Origin: Calliopum simillimum
Lineage: Eukaryota > Arthropoda > Insecta > Diptera > Lauxaniidae
Direction of reading: 5' to 3'
Assembly: GCA_951812925.1 (NCBI GenBank)
Contig: OX638368.1
Coordinates: 15,067,187 to 15,131,186 of the forward strand
DNA: 64,000 nucleotides
The notes beneath the pieces are model-generated. The model did no database searches. It was not told where the DNA came from and worked only from the letters and a program-made list of their open reading frames with translations. Numbering within the stretch: the stretch's first letter is position 1; every line of letters begins with the position of its first letter. Of the stretch, positions 11,803-23,188 are shown piece after piece. The translations under genes and the position numbers were made by a program.

Positions 11803-12562
11803 AATTGGTTGGCAATTCGTAGAGCACAAGAAAATGTAAGATTTCTGGGGCTATTTTAAACAACTTTTCTTAGTTCCGTTTTTCGAAATTCGCAAAAATG
11901 ATGAAGATATAGCCATCGGAAGATCGTTATATAGCTTTATGAAAACCGGAACTAAAAATTGGAACCGCTTGATTGATTTTAATAATATTGCTGTCATATG
12001 AAAGGTATTTTAATTGGTAACAAAAATTTTAAATCCGAGTCTTGGTTTTCGAGATATGGTAAATTTTCGAAAATTTTGACAAGTTTTTTTTTAAAAGAAC
12101 TATTTTTCCAAAAACTGTAGCATTAACACATAGTTTTAGTAACAAATTATGAGAGCCCAAATTAATTTCCTTTCATTTGATTTGTAATTTGTACCTGATT
12201 TATTTCATTAGCATATTTTTTACAGGAAAACAAATAAGTAAACCAAAGAAATTTTCATTCAATTTACCAAAACATTACAATAGCACCGAAAATTTTCAAT
12301 GTCTCGAAAATAATGGCTCCGATTTAAAATTTTTGTGAATTAATTTTGTAGCCAATTAATGTACCTTTAATATGACATCAATATTATCAAAATTCATCAA
12401 AAGGTTTCAATTTTTAGATCCGGTTTTCATAAAGCTATATAACGATCTTCCGATGGCTATTTCTTCGTCAGTATTGCGAATTTCGAAAAATGGAAGTGAG
12501 AAAAGTTCAGAGTCCCTGTAATCTTACATTTTCCGGTGTTTTACCGAAACCCAACCACCCTG
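11803..12562. mobile_element. Palindromic element, TA-flanked, GGTGGTTGG ends
   Basis: The right end, inverted, reads CAGGGTGGTTGGGTTTCGG and is followed by TA. The decayed left end (TTGGTTGGCAATTCG) follows TA at 11801. The arms share ATAGCCATCGGAAGATCG and TATATAGCTTTATGAAAACC and meet near 12190. No coding potential. End type and TA suggest a Tc1/mariner-mobilised foldback. Confidence 0.7.
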
Positions 12563-13996
12563 TATATTGGCATTATAAACCGTATCTAACACGATTTTTT
12601 CACTTTGTAACGATAATATCCTACAGGGAATAAAATCGTCTTAAAATTGTTCAAAAATTATCCAAGAACATTTGTTTTACAAATCCAAGCGTATTTTGGA
12701 CATCATGTCAGCATTTTAACAAAATTTTGCCTAGAATAAGATGGTCTCAGAATTGCCTGAAATATTGAAAAATCCATGTTTCTCATGTCCAAAATGGAAA
12801 TTGGTCAAAAAGTGACTAAATTATTGTTGAGCTCCTATCTTAGGCACAAGAATTGCTACGAAAAATCGCCATGCGTTTACAATACAGTAATTGTTTCAAT
12901 GAAAGTTTTAAGCTGGGTTAAGCCTTTTTAGCTAAAAAACTGCGAAGAAAGGATGGGGCGGTTCATTTGACAAAGAATATCCCATAATCCCATATGTATT
13001 ACACTCAAAATCGTATGAAAAACAAAAATGATACTCTCAGGTATATCATTTTATATGAAAAAGTTTTTTCAATATAGAACGATCTCCAAAGAGCCCCAAC
13101 CATAGCTTAAAGCAAGATCAATATCGTTTTACATGAATACATATGTAAATACAAAGAAATTAGGTGGTTTAGTTTTGGAAAAATTTGAAAAAATTCTAGT
13201 GGTTTCAACCACGTTTTATAAGCAATTTGTTGCAGTACGGTTCATTTATTTAATTAACATCCATTATTATAGTTCACAACCAATCAAAGATTTTTTCGTA
13301 GACAAATATATGTCGCTATATTTAAACTTAAATTAGAAAAGTGTGATGTTGCAAAATAGGACAGAGTGTTGTCATTTTTATAATATACTGTGTCAACGGA
13401 GAAAAGGGCGTCGAAATGGTCAGTAAATCTGGTTTTATTATGTTATGTGAACAACTGGTTGAAAACTTTACTGACACCATATTTTCTTAAAAATGTTTGC
13501 CAAGACACTTAGTTTATTCTCTAATAAAATTATTAATTAGATGAAAAGGTACAGTTAGTAAGTGTTATAAGTGATTTTTTCGTAATTATTTAGATCTTAA
13601 TGACAATTTCAGTAATTAAGCTATTGCAGCTAGAAAAAAATGCAGTTTTAGATTTAGCTTAGCTTTATCCGAATATGTCGACTTAAAACTTTATCCAAGA
13701 AATATCGAAAAATCTATGATAATTGCAAGAAAATGAAGTAGTAGTGGTGAGTGGTTTCTTTTTTGTCTGCAAAATGCCACATTGAAATGTGGAAACAGCT
13801 TTTGTTTTGCCATTACGCGCCCTATTTTCACCTAAATCGAGCGACTTAAAAGTATATGAAATACTGGCATAAAATAAAGGTTTATAAAGGAATCCGATTT
13901 TGATTGATAACCTCTATTACACTTTTTTTTGTTCATACTACATATCTCTTTTTACTACTGCGCCAATAAGGTAAATAACATATCGCACATTTACTT

Positions 13997-14381
13997 CAGG
14001 AACGGCACAAGTCAAAAAAATCGCTTTTGCAGAAAATACGTCTAAAGTTTTCAATTGAAAAAGTTATTTCGTTCTCAAACGGTGACCGTAAAAGATATTA
14101 TGAAATTTTCACACAATATGAAGCAAGATATACCGAATAATTCTGCATCATTAACTCAAAATTCGCGCTTTTTGAGTTGTGCCGTTCATTAACTCAAAAA
14201 TCGCGTTTTAATTTTGCAGAAAATACGTATAAAGTTTTTAGTTGGAAAAGTTATTTCGTTCTCAAACGGTGACCGTAAAAGATATTAATATGAAATTTTT
14301 AAAACAATATGAAGCAAGATATAACGAATAATTCTGCATCATTAACTCAAAATTCGCGTTTTTTGAGTTGTGCCGTTCTTG
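13997..14381. mobile_element. Small element with AACGGCACAA ends and internal tandem copy
   Basis: Inverted ends CAGGAACGGCACAA (13997) and TTGTGCCGTTCTTG (to 14381). The interior is a direct duplication of about 185 bp, each copy with TTCGTTCTCAAACGGTGACC and ATTCTGCATCATTAACTC, more than 90 percent alike. Confidence 0.65.
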
Positions 14382-15498
14382 AATTAATTGAACGATATGT
14401 ATTAGTCTTTAAATAGACATACTTTACCCAATGTTTTTGTTGTTTTGGCTATGACAAGAGAACGAAAATGCGTTTCGCTTTTCAAACAGTCAGTAGCGCT
14501 TTGTATGATTTGTTTGATCATTTATACGTTTATTGCCCAATCATATTAACAGCTGTTTAAATTGGAGCTCAAGTTTTCTTTCTAAAAAAAAAAAAAACGA
14601 AAAAACATAATAAAATAAAATTGATTTCAATGCAATTCGATAGTCGAAACGGTAAGATTGGACATTGTTAACTTGCTGCTAATTATTTTTTGTTTAATGT
14701 GTAATGAGTCAGTCAAGTCTTTCCGTAGTTTTTCATTGTTCTGCGTACATAAATTTTCCATTAAATGGCAAATTCGTCAACCTACCGTGTACTTTTTTCA
14801 GAAACTATACAAAGTACATGCATTTAATGAAGTGGAAAAACAAAATCATGGACTCTTGGTGGCTGTTATCTTTTACAGTAAATATTCGTGTGTGACTGTA
14901 AAGTTTTTTAACAGATAATTACTAAATTGAAAATGCAAATATTTATCGGAAGTGTAAGTGAAGAAAATGCGGGACAAAACAACATAATTGAAATTGAATT
15001 TGGCAAAAACTAGGGGTAACAATCTTTTAGTTGCTTACATAGTCAAAGTGTGTGAGAACTATGTAGATAAACTTCTTGCAGTTGGTTTATGGTAAAGAAT
15101 AAGCGTAGCAAGTTTTTATTTATTATTATTGAAACGTTAAACAAAATTTGGATATGTGAAAACAGAACTCATTCGGGTTTTTTTGCTATCGTCTTTTCAT
15201 AATTCATATCGTCAACATAAACTACTAACGACATTTAAAATTTGCCATTTATTTCTGGGAAAATCTAATTTGATAAAAATATATTTATTTTGAAAATTCC
15301 GTACATAGATATTAGGGTGGTTCAAAATTTTTAAAATTTTTGGAATTGCTCTCTCACAGCTTCAAAATTTTCCCTTTGTTTTAAATAAGCACCAAGTAAA
15401 TTTTGGTCCATTTTAGAGAACAATTGAAGCATCCTAAACTATTTTATAAACCAAAAAGTGGTTCTGAATATGGAACAATTTTTTTTGTTTTAAAATTT

Positions 15499-16185
15499 TA
15501 GTACAGTCATTTGGTAGTTTTACCTGAAAAGTTTTGCGGGATTTTTGCAAATGAGTTATTTTATAGATTTCGATGTACTCTTTCAGAATTTCAAGTTTGG
15601 TATCTCGAATCGTGTTCGCTCGCACCGCTATATTGGAAAAATGGCGCCCGAAATCAGTTTTTTACAAATATCTCTTTCACGGTTACATTTAGAGAAAAAT
15701 ATTGTGGTGCAATATTTTAGTTCTATAAAAATTACCTTTCATTTGTTTTCGTACAACTTATAACTCAGGAGATATCCTATTTCAAAATTTGAAAAAAATT
15801 ATTAAATTGTGCATGCCGCTTATGAATAGGCACAGTGATGTATTGAGCTTAAAATTATGATAACTCATGAACGGTGAGTCACACGTTTAAAGTAAAAATA
15901 TCTGTTTATAGGGAATTACTTGCACTACAATCTACATATGATTTTTTGTTCAGATGACCTACAGTTTAGGAAATATTTTTATAACAAACCTGAAATTTCA
16001 AAAAAAACCGTTTTTTCAAAAAATCTGCAAAACGGTTAGTTCTAGAAAAAAACATTTTCTCGCATTCTGTAGAACGTTCAATTCCCTATAAGGGTCTCTT
16101 CGAACTATTTTTTCGTCCGACTTACCGTTCATGAGATATCGCGTCTTGAAAATCATTCAAAATGGGACATTGTACTATGCGCAGT
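15499..16185 (+). repeat. One arm of the TAGTACAGTCATTTGG palindrome family
   Basis: Begins TAGTACAGTCATTTGGTAG and follows the left arm of the complete copy at 32227-33567 up to its centre (ATTGTACTATGC near 16170). The second arm is absent. It includes the shared module GATAACTCATGAACGGTGAG at 15859-15878. Confidence 0.75.
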
Positions 16186-16335
16186 ACTTTTCCGGGGATT
16201 CCGGTAATTTATGTTTTATTTAATAAACACATCTTTTGTGATTGGAAGGACCAAACGTGAGCTGCGTCTTCTTTTTTTATGCAATTTTTAATGCTACCAG
16301 CGGGAATACTGACAAAAAAAAAAAAAAAAAAAACT

Positions 16336-16450
16336 AGTAAGGGTGTAACATTTGGCCTGGCCAAACATTAAATACCCGACACTGCAGTATTTCGAAAATG
16401 TTGCTTATATGGGAGGTGCCACGCCCTGACATTGTCCTCAGGTCGAAATT
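16336..16450 (+). repeat. 5' fragment of dispersed ACTAGTAAGGGT repeat
   Basis: Starts ACTAGTAAGGGTGTAACA, then GGCCTGGCCAAACATTAAAT and GGAGGTGCCACGCCC, as in the long copy at 53414-54591. Preceded by a poly-A run. Confidence 0.7.
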
Positions 16451-16719
16451 AACAACAAAATACAAACAGCAACTAATTTGTTCTGAGGACTATCGCTATG
16501 CTGATCGATTGTGCATAGCTAACAATAACAAAGCATTAGAAAGCGAATGTGCGGTAGCAAACGTGTTCCTCGAATCACGATACAAATTTGAAATCCTTAT
16601 GGATTTTGATTTGTTGATTCTGTTTTTTAAGATGATCAAACACATTCAACATTTTCCATAGCATAGCATGACGGCCTATTTAATTTATTAAACTAATTTT
16701 ACTCTATATTCTTTCTCCA

Positions 16720-18377
16720 TTTACGCACATAATTAATCATTGTCTTACTTCTTTTGCCTTCCCTGCTGTTTGGAAACATGCTATAATCGTCCCTATCTCC
16801 AAAACTTCTTGTGCCTCTGTTCCTAGTGATTACAGGCCTATAAGTATATTACCTGCATTGGCCAAGGTATGTGAACGAATTATATTACAACAAATTTCCG
16901 ATCGTCTCAATAAAAATTTACTTTTATCGCCTTTGCAATCTAGGTTTAGGATTGGTCACAGTTGCTCAATTGCAGTAATGAAAATTACTGATGATGTTCG
17001 TTGCTGTTATGACATGAATGAGCTTACACTACTCTGCCTTCTTGATTTTTCCAAGGCTTTTGACTCCATTAATCATAAATTACTATGCGGTAAATAGAAG
17101 CACTTTTTTAATTTCAGTAGTAGTGCAATCAGATTGGTTGCTTGCTATTTAGGAGGTAGATTGCAGAATGTTGTAGTAGCTAATACTTCTTCTTCCTTTC
17201 GCGAGGTTAATGCCGGAGTTCCTCAAGGCTCCATTTTAGGTCCCTTGTTATTTTCCATGTTTATTAATGATATTTTTTCGGTCTGCAAATACTCCACTGT
17301 TCATGCATATGCTGATGATATCCAGCTTTATCTTTCTCGTCCTATCGGACTTATTGAGGATCTTGCATTTAGGCTCAACGCTGATCTATCAGCGCTGAAA
17401 AAGTGGGCTGACGTCAATTCCCTCCTTATCAATCCTATGAAATCTAAAGTTCTAACCATAGCAAGGAACGATTTAAACAACCTAGAAATTCCTCATCTAT
17501 TGATTGGTGCTGATAGGCTTGAATTTGTGAGCAAAGCAAAGAATCTTGGTTTCATTTTAAACTCAAAGTTAACTTGCACTGATCATGTTAACAATGTGGT
17601 TGGTAAAATATAAGGCACTTTGCGGTATTTACGTAACTTCATGCATTTAACTCCAACTGAAACTAGACGTAGATTAATTGTTTCATTAATTATGCCTCAA
17701 ATTTTATACTTAAATAACGTTTATTGCAATCTCGACTCTTAACCTTTACATAAACTTAATGTTGTTTTTAACCATGCCACTAGATATGTCTACGGCATCG
17801 GACGATTCGACCATATATCTGAACGAAGCAAGAGCATTCTTGGCCGTACTTTAAGCAATCATCTTGATATACATAATATATTGCTTTTGTATAAGATCGT
17901 TAATACTAATGCGATTTTCGGAATCAGCAGCCCATTTTACATATTAAATGAATAATGGCATTCCCTGGGGAAAAAATTTTTACTCATTTCTTGCATAGTG
18001 TAAGAAAAAAAAGAAAAAAACGCATGTGTAGGTCGTTCTTTAGGGATGCGGACTCTTGTAAGTACGTTCGGGACCAATTTTTCCAAAAAGTACATGCAAT
18101 TACCTTTCGAATGCCACCACCCTAATTTTTTAAGCTATTTTTTAGCGTCGGGATATTGATTTTGTCCATTTTCATCGAAAAAAGTCACACTGTGCGGCGT
18201 ATCTATTTGATAAACTGCAATTCTGTCAGTCTAATAGGTCTTTGTGTTTACCTTAATTCAAGTAGATACTTTTTCATTAGCATCATAAGGTTGTGGAACT
18301 CTTTGCCATTTGAAATTAAACGTTCGAGAACCTACAGCAGTTTTAAACATGCAGTTTTAAATTATTTTTCTATTTAA
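16720..18377 (+). pseudogene. Reverse transcriptase of a Jockey/CR1-like non-LTR retrotransposon
   Basis: A single reading frame from about 16720 to 17910 (FPAVWKHAIIVP, SDYRPISILPALAKV, LLDFSKAFDSINHKLL, AGVPQGSILGPLLFSMFINDI, catalytic YADD at 17308-17319, AKNLGFIL). It is broken only by three in-frame stop codons (17095, 17611, about 17738) and no frameshift. It is then interrupted by an unrelated insertion (17911 to about 18180) and resumes as the RT C-terminal domain with LWNSLP at about 18290, ending at 18377. The endonuclease and ORF1 are missing, as expected of 5' truncation by target-primed reverse transcription. LWNSLP and the order of RT motifs fit the Jockey/CR1/L2 group; I cannot name the clade. 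Confidence 0.9.
17911..18000. mobile_element. Terminal fragment of the CACTATGCAA palindrome family
   Basis: GCGATTTTCGGAATCAGCAG to TTGCATAGTG matches the right end of the 55707-57462 element and sits inside the RT gene. The following bases to about 18180 are also foreign but unidentified. Confidence 0.7.
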
Positions 18378-19641
18378 CCTAGATGTTATAATTTTATTTT
18401 TAAGATCAGTCAGCCAGGAGGTTTGAATAAGTGGTGCAATAAGTATATTCTTTTTAGTGCAATATTTTTTTTTAAGCTTTTTGTATGTCTGATGTCTAAT
18501 TTATTTACTTATTTTAATTATTTATTTATTTATTTTTATTATGGTTCATTTTTTTGATTATTTATTTATATTTCTATTATTAATTTATTTTTACTCTTAT
18601 TATTTATTTTATTTTATTACTACTTATTTGTTTAATTACTTTTTATCAGACAACCAAGAGGCTTAAAGAGATGTGCAATTTAGTTTTTACTTTTAGTGCA
18701 ATATTTTTTTAGGCCTTTTGTTTGTCTGTTTATTCCATTTATTTTAATTTTTTATTTATTTTTTTCATTTATTATTTATACTTACTTTTTCTTTCTTGAT
18801 TTGTTTAAATTATATATTTGAGCATTGATGTAATATAAAAGTCAAGACTTAATGTACAGTTGAACATTCTCTCAATAAATTAAATTAAATATCTTAATTA
18901 TGTAGTACTTTTGTATTGAGTGTTGGGAAAGTGAAGATTTTGAATAAAATTTTCAACATTATAAAATTTACTTTAATTATTTCCAAGCTATCACGCCAAT
19001 TACATGAAGTTAATAAAAAAAAAAATTACTTGAAGTTCACACCGGCTTAAAATTATTTTCCCATATATTGCATTTTAGCATAAAACAATAAAAAAAATTT
19101 AAAATTTAAACTTAACTGAGCGCGTACACTGCCTTCCACTACGTATATTCATTAACAGATAGATAGCCATGTGCTGCTTAAATATTCTTTAAATTATCTA
19201 AACGAGCCAAAGATTTTTTTTTTGATTTACCGAATATTACTGCCAAACTCAAGGTAAACCGGCTATAAGTAGCTATTGTTGACGCATAAATAGAGAATAA
19301 ATTAAGCAAGATTTGACGTTTAAGATGACGCTCAATAAATACAAAACAAAGTATTAACTAAGTAATGACGGTCGCAAAAAAAAAAAAAAAATTGAAAGTA
19401 TTAATTTGTGTATTCTTCAATCAATATGATTCTTATCCTTCTCAATGTTGACAGCTTTCAATAACGTATACATATTTTTTTATATCTCGATACGCTTCTG
19501 AGTTATTATGTATTAGAGTTGAAATTTGAATTCCATGCTTCTTTAATCGCGGAACTCGTTAGATTTATACTTTGTTGATTTTTGAGTTCCGTGAAGTCCG
19601 CCGAAAACATACGACTAATGAAAAAAATGCCTGCGGCCCTA

Positions 19642-20674
19642 CCCTTGTGCCGCGTCTAGATTCTAATGAATTAATATGGATAAAGAAAGTGTCCATTTGA
19701 ATCTATTTGGATCCATACTATCCAGACCACGAAACCTCTGGATTGAATACCAATCCATTTTAATCTATTTCAATCTAATAGATTGAAATGGATTTGAAAA
19801 ATAAAAAAATAACTTATTATTCGAGTAATGTTTTCACTTTTAAAATGGCATTTACTAGATGCTTATAAAGTGCAGTAACAAAAAAGGCTTACATAAACTT
19901 AAATAATTCAGTTGGATTAAAATGGATTATACTGGATTGACATTGATCGTGCTTTTTTTCTAAGTTCATTCTTGGATTGAAAAGGACTCAAATGTATTGG
20001 AGTTTGACTTTAAATCCTGTGAGGAATACCATAATCCCAGGAACCCACGATATTGTTCATGCCCAAATATTATCTCCTTGATGATCACAAATCAGCAAAG
20101 TCCAGTTATTGCAGGAAATCATGGAGTATCTTGTTGGGTTAAAAATGGACTTAACTGGATTGACGTCGATAGCGCTTTTTTCCAAGTGCATACCTGGGTT
20201 GAAAAGGACTCAATGGATTGTAGTTAGACTTTAATTTCTCGCGGGGTGCGATTGGCTCCTGCAACATTTCACGTCGCAATCCTTGATGAAAATGGATTAG
20301 TTTAACGATGTTTCCAAATACATATTGTGTGTATGGTACGCAATTCTGGATCAACATCTGAATCGAGAAAGGTTGATAGACTATGTCTATTTGAAACGAT
20401 TCCAATCTTTCGCAACAATCCATATTCCCTGGATTAAAATGCTTTGATCCGATTCTGAATCCAAATCTATACGAGAAATCTGGTACACAATTCTGGATCA
20501 GAATATGGATTCAGATAAATAAATAGATTGCGTCTTTTTTCATCCATTTCAATCCTTCGTAACATCCATATTCCCTGGTTTTAAACGGATTGATCCGATA
20601 TTGAATCCGAATCTATCCGAGAAATTCTGGATCAGAATGGACTGTAAAAATTTAATCCAGACGCGGCACAAGGG
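19642..20674. mobile_element. TA-flanked 1.03 kb element with GGATT/AATCC internal repeats
   Basis: Inverted ends CCCTTGTGCCGCGTCTAGATT-like (left) and CCCTTGTGCCGCGTCTGGAT (right, inverted), each next to TA (19640-19641, 20675-20676). The interior is built of many short GGATTGAAA, AATCCATTT and GGATCAGAAT words in both orientations, plus a direct duplication of about 225 bp (19932 and 20157). No transposase. A non-autonomous element of Tc1/mariner type by ends and TA target. Confidence 0.8.
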
Positions 20675-20676
20675 TA

Positions 20677-23072
20677 AGCATCATTACTTACACATCTGGG
20701 CTACAGCGCAAAAGCTGTTCAATAGGCTTAAACGAGTTCTTATATAGCGAAGCACGTGTTTGTATTAAAAAAAAAAAAACACTGTAGAAGAAACTTAGTT
20801 TTATAACTGTATGAGTATGGGATTCAAAAGTTGAAAGTCCACTCCTTTTTGCTCTCATTCTGATTGTATACTTACTTTATGTTTCAAATAAGATTGTTCT
20901 TGAAACGTGAATTCTTCTACTGTTCTTCAGCTTATTAACTTGATTGCAATATAAATACTTTTGCTTGCTGATGGCTGACTTCAAAATAAGTAATTAATAT
21001 ATGTTTTTTATTTGCATATTCACTTAAGATCAAGAATTTTCCCCAGCAGGTTTGTGACAACAAAATTACGCATTTTGTTAAAAATTAAGCAGAAAATTCT
21101 GCGAAACTGTAGGTGTTAAGAAATCGGGGTCTTTTTGGCCCAATTCATAAGATTATAATGCTTCCAGACTTTTAATTAAAAACAATATGCTTACAATAAT
21201 ATAGTATTATATTATTAAACTTTTGTTGACACACTTTCCTTAGAATAAAAGTGGGTTGGTATCATCACATAAAAGCAAAACAATGAATTTGACACGTTTT
21301 TTTTATAACATTTAATTACACATCTTTTTTTTTACATAAGTATTAAAAATATTGCAAAAAAAAAAAAAAATTTTTTTTTTATTATTCATCATCATCACAG
21401 AACGTTTATTGACTTTTTGAGAATTTACTGCATTGTATAGTAAGACAAAGTATTGATTAAATTTATACGTATACTATGTACACATATGTATGTATTTAGA
21501 TACGTACTTTTGTTTTGTTAAGAATTTTTTAGTTATATCAGATTTGTTTTTTATTATATAAATATTGTTAGCAGTCTGGCATTTGATTACGTTTCCGATA
21601 AAAACCTGTTCCCGGTTAAACTTTTTATCTGTTGTATCTGCTAATGATAATGATTGTTCTATTATTTATCAAGCTGCATTGTTTATAGCGTAAAAAACAA
21701 CGAGTTTTTGTTGATCAGCTGCAAGTTTTTTTTCATATAAAAATGGGCGTACTTCGTCGACATTTGATGGGGGAGTGGGGTAATCTACAACAAAAAGTTC
21801 CAAATTTTAAGTTCTATTTCATCGTTATAGCTGGAGAAATAGCATGTGTTTGAAGGACTTCACAGTAGGTAGTTTGTTGTCTCTAAATAATAAAGTTATG
21901 AAATTTTTCTTTCCAAAATCGTGACCTTGGTTTGACCAGATTCCAACTGACAAAATTTCTATATCTGATCTAAAGATTGAATAGGAGAGCACTCGCTATT
22001 AAAGAAACAGACCTTGGATGAAATCAAGCGGTTTATTTGAAACTGGAAAAATTACAAAGTTGTATCTGAAATGTTAATATAATATATGATAAAATGACAA
22101 GGTTCTAACTATTATAAATTCTCAATACTTAATGTCAAGTTGGAAGTTTATTCTTATTTAATAAAAATGAATTATTGAACTATAAATTGAAAGTCCGCAT
22201 CTATGGAAGAATCCATTCTGGTGTTATTTATATTCATTTTGAAGAAACAATTTCTGATGACGTGTCTTCAAACAAATGGGCTCTGAGTTAATTTATCGTT
22301 TTGTTCTATTTCTGTTATTTGCATTAATAGAAAGAAAGTATTTTATCAAAAACTTTGCTGATATTCATGTTTTCAAAAAGTAATTAAAAACGAAGAAAAT
22401 ATTTTAAGTGGAAATTTAGTCTAATACCTTTGAATCTCAATAATATGCTCAACTCAGCAGGGAAGCAAAATGACACACGTATGGCACTGAAAGACCGGAA
22501 TTTTTTCAAAGCCATTCTTAATTGAAATAACAAAAATGTCATAGTCTTACCAAGTTGTATCTGCACTTACACCTTTGTCATGCTCTTCATGTGATAAAAA
22601 TAGTTTGATAAAATTCTAATTGCAAAGACGATTATTTTTTAGTCAGTTCTGATGGTAAATATCCATTATATATACTATTAACCAAATTTAATCACTCTAT
22701 GGATGAAATCAGCCAATAGTCAACAAAATTTAAACAATCGAAAGTTTACTTAATTTCTTATAACATTTAAAAAAGCAGTTAGAACCTCGTCAAACAAAGG
22801 TCTCGAAATGTTAAAATGGTTCATTTTACTAATAGGCACTATACCTTCGACCATCGAATATTATCCATACTTTGGGCCATTAACTAAGCTCTCAGACACT
22901 GAACGATATAGTGATTTTCTTCAAATCCAGCAAATTTGAAAGTAAGTTTCTTATCCTCTCGTCTAGTGAGATCACAATTTGGTTTTGCAGTTTTAATATA
23001 TGTATGTTACCAATTTTAGAGCTTAGCCAGTCCAAGGTACAATCCATGCTTTGGCTCAAAGTACACGAAAAT
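20677..23072. other. Intronic stretch, nothing identified
   Basis: AT-rich, with homopolymer runs at 21350-21380. Short open frames show no recognisable domain. Confidence 0.4.
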
Positions 23073-23188
23073 TACAGGGTGGCTGATTCGAAGTGTTACC
23101 AATTCAAAAGACTATATTTTTAGTTTCCATGCACAGATTTTATTGATCAAACGCTATAATTGTTGGGAAATGTTCAAATTTTAAGAAT

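Larger units (their letters stand above)
16720..18895 (+). mobile_element. 5'-truncated non-LTR retrotransposon
   Basis: RT region plus a 3' UTR with two similar segments of about 240 bp, each with TTAGTGCAATATTTTTTT (about 18455 and 18695), and a simple tail TCAATAAATTAAATTAAAT near 18875-18893. The length beyond the RT is typical of 5'-truncated insertions. Target duplications not located. Confidence 0.75.
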
